From DASSUC01 sp035650075 (GTDB lineage: Bacteria; Actinomycetota; Actinomycetes; Mycobacteriales; Micromonosporaceae), in the NCBI GenBank assembly GCA_035650075.1, contig DASRII010000166.1, forward strand, positions 1 to 42,377: 42,377 nucleotides of DNA. Reading direction: 5' to 3'. Below, one piece after another: positions 13,790 to 22,612 of this stretch; the first letter of the stretch is position 1; each line of letters starts with the position of its first letter. The notes beneath the pieces are model-generated. The model did not search any database and had not been told where the DNA came from. It worked only from the letters and a program-made list of their open reading frames with translations. Position numbers and translations under genes: made by a program.

Positions 13790-15872
13790 GCTTACCCTCG
13801 ACGGCGTCGAGGGCGAACGCGAACTGGTCGGCAAACTCGATGTCGCGCTGATCGGCGGTCGAGCCGAAGCCGTGTCCGGCGTCCGAGTCGACCCGCAGCA
13901 GGGTCAGCCCGTCCGGCGCCGCGGCCTGCAACCGGGCCGCGAACTTGCCCGGCTGCCACGCCGGCACCCGGCTGTCGTTGCGGCCGGCCGTCAACAGCAC
14001 GGGCGGGTACGCCGTTCCGTCGTGCACCCGGTGGTAGGCGTCTGACATCAAGAGGCTGCGGAACCCGTCCTCGGTACGCAGACTGCCGAGGTCGCCCATG
14101 TTGATCGGGCCGTTTTCGCTGAACTCGAAGCGCAGGCTGTTGACGACGGGGACGCTGATGACCATCGCGCCCCACAGGTCCGGCCGGCGTACCAGGGCAC
14201 CGCCGGTGGGGATACCGCCCGCGCTGCCGCCGACGCCGACGAGGAGGCCGGGCCGGGTGTACCCGCGCGCGACAAGGTGCTCGGCGCAGTCGATGAAATC
14301 GGTGACCGTGTTCTCCTTTGTGGACAGTCGGCCGGCCTCGTGCCAGGCACGCCCGTACTCGCCGCCGCCTCGCAGGTGCGCGACCGCCCAGATGCCGCCG
14401 TGCTCCAGCCACACCGCGCGGTGTGGCTCGTAGCCGGGAACCAGCGTGATCCCGTAGGCGCCGTAGCCCGCGAGCCAGACCGGGTTGCCGCCGTCGTACG
14501 CGAGATCCCGGCGGTGTACCAACGAGATCGGGATGGGGGTGCCGTCGCGGGCCGGAGCGAAGACGCGGTACGCCACCACGTCCTCGTGGCCGGCCCGGGA
14601 GCCACCGGCGCTGAACTCGCCCGTGCCGATGTGGTACCGGTAGGTCCGCATCGGGCTCGTCCACGAGTCGAGAACGATCCGTAGCCCCGGCGGGTCCGGC
14701 AGCTCGGTCCATTCGGTGATGGCACCGTCGATCGGCAGCGGTACCTCGACCGGCTCGCCGCCCCCTGGCGCGGTGCGGGTGCCGTCGAGCGGTGCGCGGC
14801 GCAGCCGGGCCACCCCGCCGTCGTGTTCGCGGACGAACAGGTGACCGTGGACGACGTCGACGGCGGTGACGACGCGTTCGCCCTCCGGTACGGCGACCCG
14901 GGAGGGGCCGCCAGCCGCCGGCACCGCGAGGACCCGACGGCGCGGCGCGTCCCGGTGGCTGACGAGGTACACGGTGTCGGGTCCGAGGGCGAACGCTGTC
15001 ACGCCATCCTCCCGTGCGGCGACGAGCCGCCACGGGCAGTCCGCCGGTTCGTCCAGGCACTCGGTCGGCGCCACGTACAGGGTGCAGTCGCCGAGGTCCG
15101 AGGTCACCGAGCCACTCAGCCCGCTGTGCGACACGATCGCGACCGTCCACGCGCTGCCCGGTGGGCGGTACAGCAACGGTCTGTCCACAGGCGACAGTGG
15201 GAGCCGTTCGTTGAGCCCGCGAGCCAACAGCACCAGATCGGTGGCCGGGTCGGTACCGAGCCGGTGTCGCAGCGACCGGCTGTCCCGCCGATCCGTCCCC
15301 CGGAACCGGTGGTACAGCAGCGATTCGCCGTCGTCGAGCCAGCTCACGAACCGCAACCATGCCCCGTCGATCGCATCGGGCAGCAGGTCACCGGTTGATA
15401 CCTCGACCACCCGCAGCACGCTGCGCTCGGAACCACCCATTGAGACACCGCACGCGACGTACCGGCCGTCGGGCGACGGCACGTACCAGTCCACGGCGTG
15501 GTGCGCCGCACCATCGGGGTCGCGCATGGTGTTCGGGTCGAGGAGCACCCGCTCGGCGGCACCGGTGCCGGACGCGACGAGCACCGGTACCGCCTTGCCG
15601 GGGTCCTCGCGCAGAGCGAAGACGTACCCGCCGGCGAGCGTCACACCGAGCCGCCGTACCCCCTGATCCGCCCGCAGTGACCGCAGGCGGGCGAGGATCT
15701 CGGCGCGGCCGGGGAGCGCCTCGAGAACGTCGCGGGCGTACGCGTCCTGCCCGTCGAGCCACGAGTCGAACTCGGCGGTCTCCGTCTCCATCCACCGGTA
15801 CGGATCCGCGATGGTGACGCCGAAGTAGGTATCCCGGACGGTCTCGGTACGTGCTGTGGGTGGCTCGTGCAC
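13761..15872 (-). CDS. Prolyl oligopeptidase family serine peptidase (S9A)
   Basis: A 703-residue peptidase cleaving short peptides, typically after proline. Residues ~10-75 and ~420-700 form the alpha/beta-hydrolase part and the middle ~350 residues a beta-propeller gate. The catalytic triad is readable as S550 (GGSAGG), D633 (GRNDSRVP) and H667 (DAGHGFG), in the order and spacing of the family. The N-terminal DPYRWME motif is typical of S9A. No signal peptide is seen, so it should be cytoplasmic. The start is a GTG at 15872 with a -10-like TAAGAA seven bases upstream and no ribosome site. The 3' end overlaps the TrmO-like gene. Confidence 0.94.
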   Translation of the reverse strand: MHEPPTARTETVRDTYFGVTIADPYRWMETETAEFDSWLDGQDAYARDVLEALPGRAEILARLRSLRADQGVRRLGVTLAGGYVFALREDPGKAVPVLVASGTGAAERVLLDPNTMRDPDGAAHHAVDWYVPSPDGRYVACGVSMGGSERSVLRVVEVSTGDLLPDAIDGAWLRFVSWLDDGESLLYHRFRGTDRRDSRSLRHRLGTDPATDLVLLARGLNERLPLSPVDRPLLYRPPGSAWTVAIVSHSGLSGSVTSDLGDCTLYVAPTECLDEPADCPWRLVAAREDGVTAFALGPDTVYLVSHRDAPRRRVLAVPAAGGPSRVAVPEGERVVTAVDVVHGHLFVREHDGGVARLRRAPLDGTRTAPGGGEPVEVPLPIDGAITEWTELPDPPGLRIVLDSWTSPMRTYRYHIGTGEFSAGGSRAGHEDVVAYRVFAPARDGTPIPISLVHRRDLAYDGGNPVWLAGYGAYGITLVPGYEPHRAVWLEHGGIWAVAHLRGGGEYGRAWHEAGRLSTKENTVTDFIDCAEHLVARGYTRPGLLVGVGGSAGGIPTGGALVRRPDLWGAMVISVPVVNSLRFEFSENGPINMGDLGSLRTEDGFRSLLMSDAYHRVHDGTAYPPVLLTAGRNDSRVPAWQPGKFAARLQAAAPDGLTLLRVDSDAGHGFGSTADQRDIEFADQFAFALDAVEGKLTGRPRGPA

Positions 15873-15879
15873 CCATCCA

Positions 15880-15885
15880 TTCTTA
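15880..15885 (-). promoter_or_regulatory. Candidate -10 box for a leaderless peptidase gene
   Basis: TAAGAA on the minus strand ends seven bases before the GTG at 15872, with no Shine-Dalgarno sequence between. Confidence 0.45.
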
Positions 15886-15889
15886 CGGT

Positions 15890-15924
15890 GCCGGCCCCTG
15901 CGCCGGGTAGACGCAGGGGCCGGC
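15890..15924 (-). terminator. GC stem-loop after metalloprotease gene
   Basis: Bases 15890-15902 pair perfectly with 15912-15924 (13 bp, nine-base loop). The stem begins six bases past the stop codon of the minus-strand metalloprotease and has no long T-tract, as is usual for actinobacterial terminators. It separates that gene from the peptidase gene downstream on the same strand. Confidence 0.75.
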
Positions 15925-15929
15925 GAATG

Positions 15930-18020
15930 TCAACTCTGGACGATCGTCACGTTGTCGACACCGGCCTCGATGAGGCTGCCCGTCGCGGCGTCAGCCGCCT
16001 CGAACCTGATTCGGATCGTCTGTCCGGCAAAGCCGGTGATGGTCACCGACGCGGTCCCCCACGCCCCGGCCCGGTTCACCGCCGAGCCGAGTTGTTGGAA
16101 GACCTGGCTGGTGGTGTTGCCGACGACGAACGCCCGGAAGAAGTCGGCATTGCTGGCGTTGTTGAGATGCGCCAGGTACCACGAGAAGTTCAGCGTCAGC
16201 GTGCCGCTCGCGGGCAACGTGATGGCCGGCGATTGGATGCTGGTGACGCCACCGTCCACATCGTTCGCTCCCGCACTGGCGCCCGCCGCGCCCGCGGTCA
16301 CCAGGTCGAAGGTGCCGCTGACCGTCGCGTCGAGCTGCAACGTGATGCCGCTGCTGGTGCCCTGCGGGTTGGCCCGTTCCCACTGGCCCGTGGTCGCGGT
16401 GTCCGACCCGTTCGGGTTCGTCGTCCAGCCGGTCGCGGTCTCGAAGGTGTCCGAGTAGATCGTCGTACCGCCGCCGCCACCACCGCAGGTGGGCTCGCCG
16501 GCCTGCACCGGTACCGACACCGCGTTCCACGCCGCCTTGACGGAGGCGCACTGGGTGGAGTTGGCGCCGAACAGGTTCACGGCCGCGTTGAGCGAGGCGA
16601 GCCGCACGTTGGCGTACCGCCACGTGGAGGTCTTCGCCAGCATCGCGTTGTAGTAGACCCGGCCCGCGTCCTGCACGCCGATTCCGGTCACCGTGGAGCT
16701 GTTGCAGGTCGGGCTGACCGGGCCGCCGGCCGGGTTGGAGCCGCGTGCCATCAGGTAGAACCAGTGGTTGAGCGGACCCGCGGCGGCGTGCACCTCGGTA
16801 TTGGGGATCTGCGTGGACCAGCAGTTGGGGTCACCCTCGGCGGCGGGGTTGAACATGTTGCGGATCTCGCCCGAGCCCACCAGGTCGACCTCTTCGCCCA
16901 CCAGGAAGTCCGGTGGATCGTTCGCGTTGTTGGCGAAGTGCTCGGTGAGGGCGCCGAAGATGTCGCCCGTACCCTCGTTCAACCCGCCGTTCTCGTTGCC
17001 GCTGCCGGCGCCGCCGGGTGTGGTCTGGAAGATGGCGTGGCCGAACTCGTGCGCCACCACGTCGATGGACGTGGCCTGCCGGGTGTTGGCCGAGTTGTGG
17101 CCGAAGCTGGTGAAGCTGCCGTTCCAGAACGCGTTGGCCTGGTTCAGGCCGACCCGCGCCGGGAAGCCGCCACCGTTGCCGTTGATGCCGTTGCGGCCCA
17201 GCCACGTGCCGAGCATGTCCCACTCGCGCTGGACGGCGAAGAGCGCGTCGACGCACGCCGTCTCGAGGTTCGTGCCGGAACCGTTGCCCCACACGTCGTC
17301 GGTACCGGTGAACGTCGTACCGGTCTGCCCGCCGCACCGGATGCCGGGCCGCGTCGAGTCCTGCATCGACCAGTTCGTGCCCGACCCCGAGGTGGAGATG
17401 TTGACCACGCCGACGTAGAAGCTGTTGCCGGTACCGTCCCGGACGAGGTCGACGGAGTCGGCCACCGCGCCGGTCGAGGCGTCGACGTAGACGCTTCGCA
17501 CGCTGGGCGCGCCGTTGGTCGCGGTACCCGTCAGCTTGACCTCCCACGCCAGGCGTGGCGTGCCCCACGCCAGCACGACGAGGCGCGGCAGGGTTGCCAG
17601 CTGGACCGTCGCCAGTTGCGCCCGAGCCGTGGCTAGTGCCGCGTCGGCGCTGACCTTCGCCGTGGGGTCGACGGAGATGACCCGATCCTGGGCCACGTAC
17701 GTGTTCAGCACCGTACCCGCGGCGTCGGTCGAGACGACGAGGTCGCCGCCGACAACCGGCATTCCGGCATGGGTGCGGTCGTACGAGAAGTACGTGATGC
17801 CGTTGCCGCCAGCGTGCGCGCCCGTCCGGACGAGGGCGTCGGCCGGGCTCTTGTGCAGGGCGACAGCATTGCTCGAGACGAACGCGTCCGCGGCGGCTGC
17901 CGGGTCGGTCTGCTTGGTGGGGACCGGGGCGGCGCTCGCGGGCGCAACCGACGCGGTGGCGGTGCCAACGGCGGCGGTGGCGAGCAGCGCGAGCGCCAGG
18001 AGGGGTGTTCTGCGTCTCAC
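15930..18020 (-). CDS. Secreted thermolysin-like (M4) metalloprotease with C-terminal beta-sandwich domain
   Basis: Exported zinc protease of 696 aa. A signal peptide ends near SAA-PVPT (residue ~31). A propeptide of FTP/PepSY type follows (for example HAGMPVVGGDLVVSTDAAG), then the M4 catalytic domain. Zinc ligands H324 and H328 and catalytic E325 are in VVAHEFGHAIF. The third ligand E349 is in LNEGTGDIFG, where Gly replaces the Ala of the common NEAxSD motif. A poly-Gly linker (~507-513) precedes a ~180-residue domain beginning YSDTFETATGW, a galactose-binding or MAM-like beta-sandwich. The GTG at 18020 has GGGAG upstream. A 13-bp stem ends the transcript. Nutritional proteolysis outside the cell is the likely role. 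Confidence 0.93.
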   Translation of the reverse strand: MRRRTPLLALALLATAAVGTATASVAPASAAPVPTKQTDPAAAADAFVSSNAVALHKSPADALVRTGAHAGGNGITYFSYDRTHAGMPVVGGDLVVSTDAAGTVLNTYVAQDRVISVDPTAKVSADAALATARAQLATVQLATLPRLVVLAWGTPRLAWEVKLTGTATNGAPSVRSVYVDASTGAVADSVDLVRDGTGNSFYVGVVNISTSGSGTNWSMQDSTRPGIRCGGQTGTTFTGTDDVWGNGSGTNLETACVDALFAVQREWDMLGTWLGRNGINGNGGGFPARVGLNQANAFWNGSFTSFGHNSANTRQATSIDVVAHEFGHAIFQTTPGGAGSGNENGGLNEGTGDIFGALTEHFANNANDPPDFLVGEEVDLVGSGEIRNMFNPAAEGDPNCWSTQIPNTEVHAAAGPLNHWFYLMARGSNPAGGPVSPTCNSSTVTGIGVQDAGRVYYNAMLAKTSTWRYANVRLASLNAAVNLFGANSTQCASVKAAWNAVSVPVQAGEPTCGGGGGGTTIYSDTFETATGWTTNPNGSDTATTGQWERANPQGTSSGITLQLDATVSGTFDLVTAGAAGASAGANDVDGGVTSIQSPAITLPASGTLTLNFSWYLAHLNNASNADFFRAFVVGNTTSQVFQQLGSAVNRAGAWGTASVTITGFAGQTIRIRFEAADAATGSLIEAGVDNVTIVQS

Positions 18021-18102
18021 GATTACCTACTCCCTACATCGACGGTTGTCACACTCTTGCATTTGGAAGTATTGTCGTCAACGCCGAGTAGGCAAGGTCA
18101 AC

Positions 18103-18108
18103 TAGAAT
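18103..18108 (+). promoter_or_regulatory. Candidate -10 box for a leaderless AlkZ-like gene
   Basis: TAGAAT, a good actinobacterial -10 box, ends eight bases before the ATG at 18117, with no ribosome site between. Confidence 0.5.
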
Positions 18109-18116
18109 CCGGGACC

Positions 18117-19175
18117 ATGGATGGCCTGGAGATCGCCCATCGCCGACTGCACGCTCAGCACCTGTCCGGGTCGCCGCTCGCGGATCCGGTCGCGGTGGTC
18201 GGTCACTTCGGCGCCATGCAGGCACAGGAGTTCGCCGTGGCGAAGTGGGCGGTCGGCCAGCGCACCATGGGGTACGACGATGCGGCGATCCAGCGGCTGG
18301 TCGACGAGGGCGCGATCCTGCGTACCCACGCGTTGCGCCCGACGTGGCACTTCGTCACCGCCGCCGACATCGGCTGGATCCAGGCCCTCACCGGCCCGCG
18401 GGTCCATGCCTTCAACGGGTACATGTACCGCCAGCACGGCCTGGACGACGAGGCGTTCGGCCGAACGAACAAGGCGATCGTGGGTGCTCTGCGCGGCGGC
18501 AACCACCTGACCCGCAAGGAACTCGGCGGCGTGCTGGACGCGACCGGCAACCGGCTGGCGTACCTCGTCATGCGGGCCGAACTCGACGGGCTCGTGGCCA
18601 ACGGCCCGATGCGCGGCAAACAACACACCTACGCGCTACTGCGCGAACGGGTCCCGAATCCGTCCACAATGGAGCCCGACGCGGCGTTGGCGGAGCTGAC
18701 CCGGCGGTACTTCACCAGTCACGGACCAGCGACCGTCAAGGACTTCGCGTGGTGGTCGAGCCTGACCGTAGCCCAGATCAGGCACGGTCTCGCCCTCCTC
18801 GGGTCGGCGCTCACCAGCGAGGAATTCGACGGGCGCACGTACTGGTTCGCGCCGTCGGCTCCGCCGGTCCGCGACCCGTCGCCCACTGTGCACGTGCTGC
18901 AGGGCTACGACGAGTACGTGGTGGCGTTCACGGACAGCAGGTACGTGGTCAACCTGGGCGGGCTGCCGGTCGGTACACCGAACGAGAACATGCTGATCCA
19001 TCCGGTCGTACTCGACAGCCAGGTGGTCGGCTACTGGCGGCGGTTCCCGGAGCGCGCTGCCCTCCGCGTCGAGCTGACGCTGGCTGTCACGCTGACGGCC
19101 CGGCAGCGGCGGGCTCTGGCCGCCGCCTTCGCCCGCTACGCCGACTTCGCGGGCGTCCCGGTCACCGTCACTTGA
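18117..19175 (+). CDS. AlkZ-like winged-helix DNA glycosylase (HTH_42 family)
   Basis: A 352-residue protein of the HTH_42/AlkZ-YcaQ family, made of repeated winged helices. Family members excise bulky alkylated bases or unhook DNA crosslinks. The catalytic Gln-x-Gln signature is present as Q35-A-Q37 (GAMQAQEFAVAKWA), almost the same position as Q37/Q39 in AlkZ. Other family words are LRTHALRPTWHFV and YFTSHGPATVKDFAWWSSL. The ATG at 18117 was chosen because the frame upstream lacks family sequence and a -10-like box lies eight bases before it. Some relatives protect producers from their own DNA-damaging metabolites; nothing in the window shows such a pathway, so general repair is equally possible. 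Its end overlaps the LacI gene by eight bases. Confidence 0.88.
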   Translation: MDGLEIAHRRLHAQHLSGSPLADPVAVVGHFGAMQAQEFAVAKWAVGQRTMGYDDAAIQRLVDEGAILRTHALRPTWHFVTAADIGWIQALTGPRVHAFNGYMYRQHGLDDEAFGRTNKAIVGALRGGNHLTRKELGGVLDATGNRLAYLVMRAELDGLVANGPMRGKQHTYALLRERVPNPSTMEPDAALAELTRRYFTSHGPATVKDFAWWSSLTVAQIRHGLALLGSALTSEEFDGRTYWFAPSAPPVRDPSPTVHVLQGYDEYVVAFTDSRYVVNLGGLPVGTPNENMLIHPVVLDSQVVGYWRRFPERAALRVELTLAVTLTARQRRALAAAFARYADFAGVPVTVT

Positions 19176-20178
19176 CCGCCGGACCGGTCGAGCCGCGTAC
19201 GACCAGCTCGGGTTCGAAGAGCAGCTCGTCGGCGGTCACGGTGACGCCCTCGATCTGGTTGACCAGCAGGGTCACCGCGGCCCGGCCGAGCGCCTCGATC
19301 GGCTGGCGTACGGTCGTCAGCGGTGGCTCGGTGCAGTTCATGAACGCGGAGTCGTCGAAGCCCACGACCGAGACGTCCCGCGGTACCACCAGACCCGCGC
19401 GGCGGGCGGCTCGGATCGCGCCCAGCGCCAGGGGATCGCTGGCGCAGACGACTCCGGTGACGCCGTGCCGCAGCATCCGGGTCGCCGCGGCCTGCCCGCC
19501 CTCGAGCGCGAACATCGCGTGCTCCACGATCTCGCCGTGGCCGGCCCGGTTGGCCAGCTCGCGGTACGCCGCCAGCTTGCGGCGCGACGGCGCGTGGTCG
19601 GGCGGGCCGACGATGAGCCCGATCCGTTCGTGGCCCAGCGAGGCGAGGTGGCCGTATGCCTGCTCCACCGCGACCGCGTCGTCGGTGGACACCTGCGGGA
19701 AGCCGAGGTGTTCGACCGCGGCGTTGAAGAGCACCACCGGCAGGTTGCGCTGGATCAGCCGTTCGTAGTGCTCGTGCGGGGCGTCGGCTTCGGCGTACTG
19801 GCCGCCGGCGAACACGACCCCCGACACGTGCTGGTCGAGCAGCATGTTGACGTAGTCCGACTCGGACAGGCCGCCGGCGGTCCGGGTACACAGCACGGGC
19901 GTGAACCCGCGCTGGGCCAGCGCACCGCCGACCACCTCGGCCAGGGCCGGGAAGATCGGGTTCTGCAGCTCGGGCAGGACCAGGCCGATCAGTCGGGCCC
20001 GTACCCCGCGCAGCTGGGTCGGACGTTCGTAGCCGAGCACGTCCAAGGCCGTCAGCACGGCCTCCCGGGTGGAGTCGGAGACCCCGGCCTTGCCGTGCAG
20101 TACCCGGCTCACCGTGGCTTCGCTGACGCCGACCTTCTCGGCGACCTCCGCAAGCCGGCGGGGCGTAGCGCGCGTCAT
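19168..20178 (-). CDS. LacI-family repressor of the alpha-glucoside operon
   Basis: Repressor of 336 aa. The N-terminal helix-turn-helix and hinge are clear (RRLAEVAEKVGVSEATVSRVLHG). A periplasmic-binding-protein-like effector domain follows (GLVLPELQNPIFPALAEVVGG, VVCASDPLALGAIRAAR, VSVVGFDDSAFMNCTEPPLTTVRQP), ending in a normal length. The ATG at 20178 has no ribosome site but a TATCCT box seven bases upstream. It is divergent from the importer-GH13 operon starting at 20355, which it most likely represses in the absence of an alpha-glucoside such as maltose, trehalose or a related sugar. The operator was not identified with certainty. Confidence 0.93.
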   Translation of the reverse strand: MTRATPRRLAEVAEKVGVSEATVSRVLHGKAGVSDSTREAVLTALDVLGYERPTQLRGVRARLIGLVLPELQNPIFPALAEVVGGALAQRGFTPVLCTRTAGGLSESDYVNMLLDQHVSGVVFAGGQYAEADAPHEHYERLIQRNLPVVLFNAAVEHLGFPQVSTDDAVAVEQAYGHLASLGHERIGLIVGPPDHAPSRRKLAAYRELANRAGHGEIVEHAMFALEGGQAAATRMLRHGVTGVVCASDPLALGAIRAARRAGLVVPRDVSVVGFDDSAFMNCTEPPLTTVRQPIEALGRAAVTLLVNQIEGVTVTADELLFEPELVVRGSTGPAVK

Positions 20179-20185
20179 GGTCGCA

Positions 20186-20191
20186 AGGATA
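20186..20191 (-). promoter_or_regulatory. Candidate -10 box for leaderless LacI gene
   Basis: TATCCT on the minus strand ends seven bases before the ATG at 20178; no Shine-Dalgarno sequence is present. Confidence 0.5.
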
Positions 20192-20354
20192 GGACATCGT
20201 TCGTCCGCAGATGGGCCTGGGTCAGTCAACTTCTTGCGTAGAAAAATTGGCATCTTGCTCGGATGAGTCGAGATAGCTACAGTGACTCCACTCACAGCGC
20301 GCAAGCTCCGTTGCAGCGATCAAGAAAACCCCCGTTCCCGAAGGGATGGACAGG

Positions 20355-21725
20355 ATGTCCGTACCGCAGTACCGGCAGGTCGCAGCGTTGGCGCTGGCGG
20401 CCGGGCTGGGGCTTGGCCTCGCGGCGTGCTCGACGAAGAGTGGCAGTACCGACGCGGCGGGCAAGGTCACCATCACGGTCGACTGCCAGCCGGTCGGTGC
20501 CCAGAAAGAGCTGCTGAAGAACTGGAACGCCGATGTCGAGGCGTTCCAGAAGCTCCACCCCAACATCACCATCAAGAGCGTCTCGGTGGGCGCCCAGTGC
20601 AACAACCCGCCCGACTTCACGGCACGCCTTCAGGGCGGCACCGTGACAGACGTGTTCTACGGGTACATGACCGACCTGCAGCAGGTGCTCGACTCCGGGC
20701 AGGCGATGGAGATCACCCCGTACGTCAACAAGGACACCATCCCGACGTGGGACAGCATCGACGCCGCGGCCAAGGGAGTGTTCACCGACGCCGGCAAGGT
20801 CTACGGCGTACCGGTCAAGAACTACTCGATGGGCCTCGTCTACAACAAGAACCTGTTCCAGCAGGCCGGGCTCGACCCGAAGACCCCGCCGAAGACGTGG
20901 GCCGAGGTTCGTGCGGCGGCGAAGAAGATTTCGGCCCTCGGCAACGGCATCGCGGGGTACAGCGAGTACAGCGCGGGCAACACAGGCGGCTGGCACTTCA
21001 CCGCCGAGCTGTACGCCCAGGGCGGCCAGATCGTGAGCACCGACGGCAAGAAGGCGGACTTCAACAACACGATGGGCAAGCAGGTTCTGCAGAACCTCAA
21101 GGACATGCGGTATGCCGACAACAGCATGGGCGACCGGCAGTTGTTGGGATGGCCGGACCTGCTGACCAACGCCGGCGCCGGCAAGGTGGGCATGTTCATC
21201 GGTGCGCCGGACGCGACGACCGCGATCGTCACCCAGTTCCAGGGCAAGTACCAGGACTGGGCAATGGGCCCGATGCCCGGCCAGGACGGCACGGCCAAGG
21301 GCACGCTGGGCGGCGGCGAAGGCTACTTCTTCAAGAAGGGGTTGTCGCCGGAGCAGGTCAAGGCCGGTCTGATGTGGCTCGCGTACGAGAAGCTGACGCC
21401 CGGCAAGGGCCAGTTCGACTACGTGCGGTCCAAGCCGCAGAACGAGCCGGTCGGCCTGCCGCAGCCGCAACTGTTCACTGTGGGCAGTGACGCCCACAAG
21501 ACCGACCTCGAGCAGCGCAAGGCCAACGCGAACGTCAACGTCGAGGACTTCGCGGCCTTCGAGAACAATCCGGTAACCATCAAGGCCGAGCCGCCCAACG
21601 CGCAGGCGATCTACGCGGTACTGGACGGTGCGATGTCGGCCGTCCTCACCAACCCCAATGCCAGCGTGGACGACGAACTGAGGAAGGCCGAGGAAAAGGT
21701 GAACCAGATCCTGGCCACGGCGTGA
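20355..21725 (+). CDS. Alpha-glucoside-type sugar-binding lipoprotein of CUT1 ABC transporter
   Basis: Solute-binding protein of 456 aa. The signal sequence has a lipobox ending GLAAC, giving lipidated C25. The body matches family 1 binding proteins (NADVEAFQKLHPNITIKSV, GVPVKNYSMGLVYNKNLF, GMFIGAPDATTAIV). The ATG at 20355 is preferred over that at 20346 because AAGGGA lies eight bases upstream of it. The stop overlaps the GTG of the first permease. The operon ends in a GH13 glucosidase, so the ligand is probably an alpha-linked gluco-oligosaccharide. The 176 bases between this start and the divergent LacI start hold the promoter region; an AT-rich patch lies at 20231-20250. Confidence 0.93.
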   Translation: MSVPQYRQVAALALAAGLGLGLAACSTKSGSTDAAGKVTITVDCQPVGAQKELLKNWNADVEAFQKLHPNITIKSVSVGAQCNNPPDFTARLQGGTVTDVFYGYMTDLQQVLDSGQAMEITPYVNKDTIPTWDSIDAAAKGVFTDAGKVYGVPVKNYSMGLVYNKNLFQQAGLDPKTPPKTWAEVRAAAKKISALGNGIAGYSEYSAGNTGGWHFTAELYAQGGQIVSTDGKKADFNNTMGKQVLQNLKDMRYADNSMGDRQLLGWPDLLTNAGAGKVGMFIGAPDATTAIVTQFQGKYQDWAMGPMPGQDGTAKGTLGGGEGYFFKKGLSPEQVKAGLMWLAYEKLTPGKGQFDYVRSKPQNEPVGLPQPQLFTVGSDAHKTDLEQRKANANVNVEDFAAFENNPVTIKAEPPNAQAIYAVLDGAMSAVLTNPNASVDDELRKAEEKVNQILATA

Positions 21726-22612
21726 CCAATGGATGGGTGGGTGGCCGGAAGGTGCGAAACCACCTCACCGGCCACCTGTTCCTCATAGGCGCCGTCCTAT
21801 GCTTCGCCTTCTTCGCCTGGTACCCGATGGTCCGCGGCATCGTGATGAGCTTCCAACGGACCCGACGGGGGGTTACCACGTGGGTCGGCTGGGACAACTA
21901 CGAGCGGATCATCGACGATCCGAGCTTCTGGACCGCCTGGAAGAACACGCTGTACTTCACGGTGCTGGCGCTCGTCGTCGGGTACGCGGTGCCGTTCTTC
22001 GTGGCGATCCTGTTCAACGAGCTGCGGCACGCCAAGGGCTACTTGCGGGCGCTGGTCTACCTGCCCGTGATGCTGCCTCCGGCGTCGACGCTGTTCCTGT
22101 TCAAGTTCTACGTGTACGACCCGAGCGACGCGGGGTTGTTCAACGCGATCCTGAAGGCCCTGCACCTGCCGACGTCGCAATGGATGCAGTCGCCGGCGAT
22201 GACGGTGCCGGCGATGGTTCTCGCGTCGACCTGGATGAACATGGGTGGAGCGGTGCTCATTTACCTGGCGGCTCTGCAGAACATCCCCGGCGAGCTGTAC
22301 GAGGCAGCCGAGCTGGACGGGGCCGGGGTCTGGCGGCGGATCCTGCACGTGACGATTCCGCAGACGAAGCTGATCCTCTCGCTCATGGCGATGTTGCAGA
22401 TCGTCGCCACGATGCAGCTCTTCATCGAGCCGTTGATTCTCGCCAACGGCGCCGGTTCGCAGGACTCGGCCACCTCGGTGGTGTATCTCATCTACCAGCA
22501 CGGGTTCTTCCAGAACGACCTCAACGGCGCGGCGGCGCTCGGCGTGCTCATGCTCGTCGTGCTGGCCGGCTTCTCCGCCGTCTACCTGCGGCTGACCGCG
22601 AGGCCGGAATGA
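21722..22612 (+). CDS. CUT1 sugar ABC transporter permease, MalF type (alpha-glucoside operon)
   Basis: First permease, 296 aa, with six hydrophobic segments. The EAA loop is ELYEAAELDGAGVWRRILHV (residues ~195-215). Translation starts at a GTG that overlaps the binding-protein stop (GTGA), so the two are coupled. It forms a pair with the next permease. No ATPase gene is in the operon; a shared MsiK-type ATPase is assumed. Confidence 0.94.
   Translation: MTNGWVGGRKVRNHLTGHLFLIGAVLCFAFFAWYPMVRGIVMSFQRTRRGVTTWVGWDNYERIIDDPSFWTAWKNTLYFTVLALVVGYAVPFFVAILFNELRHAKGYLRALVYLPVMLPPASTLFLFKFYVYDPSDAGLFNAILKALHLPTSQWMQSPAMTVPAMVLASTWMNMGGAVLIYLAALQNIPGELYEAAELDGAGVWRRILHVTIPQTKLILSLMAMLQIVATMQLFIEPLILANGAGSQDSATSVVYLIYQHGFFQNDLNGAAALGVLMLVVLAGFSAVYLRLTARPE

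Noticed and set aside
20231..20244. TTCT-N5-AGAA dyad in the LacI/binding-protein intergenic region as LacI operator
   Set aside because: The arms are only four bases, the centre is not CG-symmetric and no second copy was found; too weak to call.
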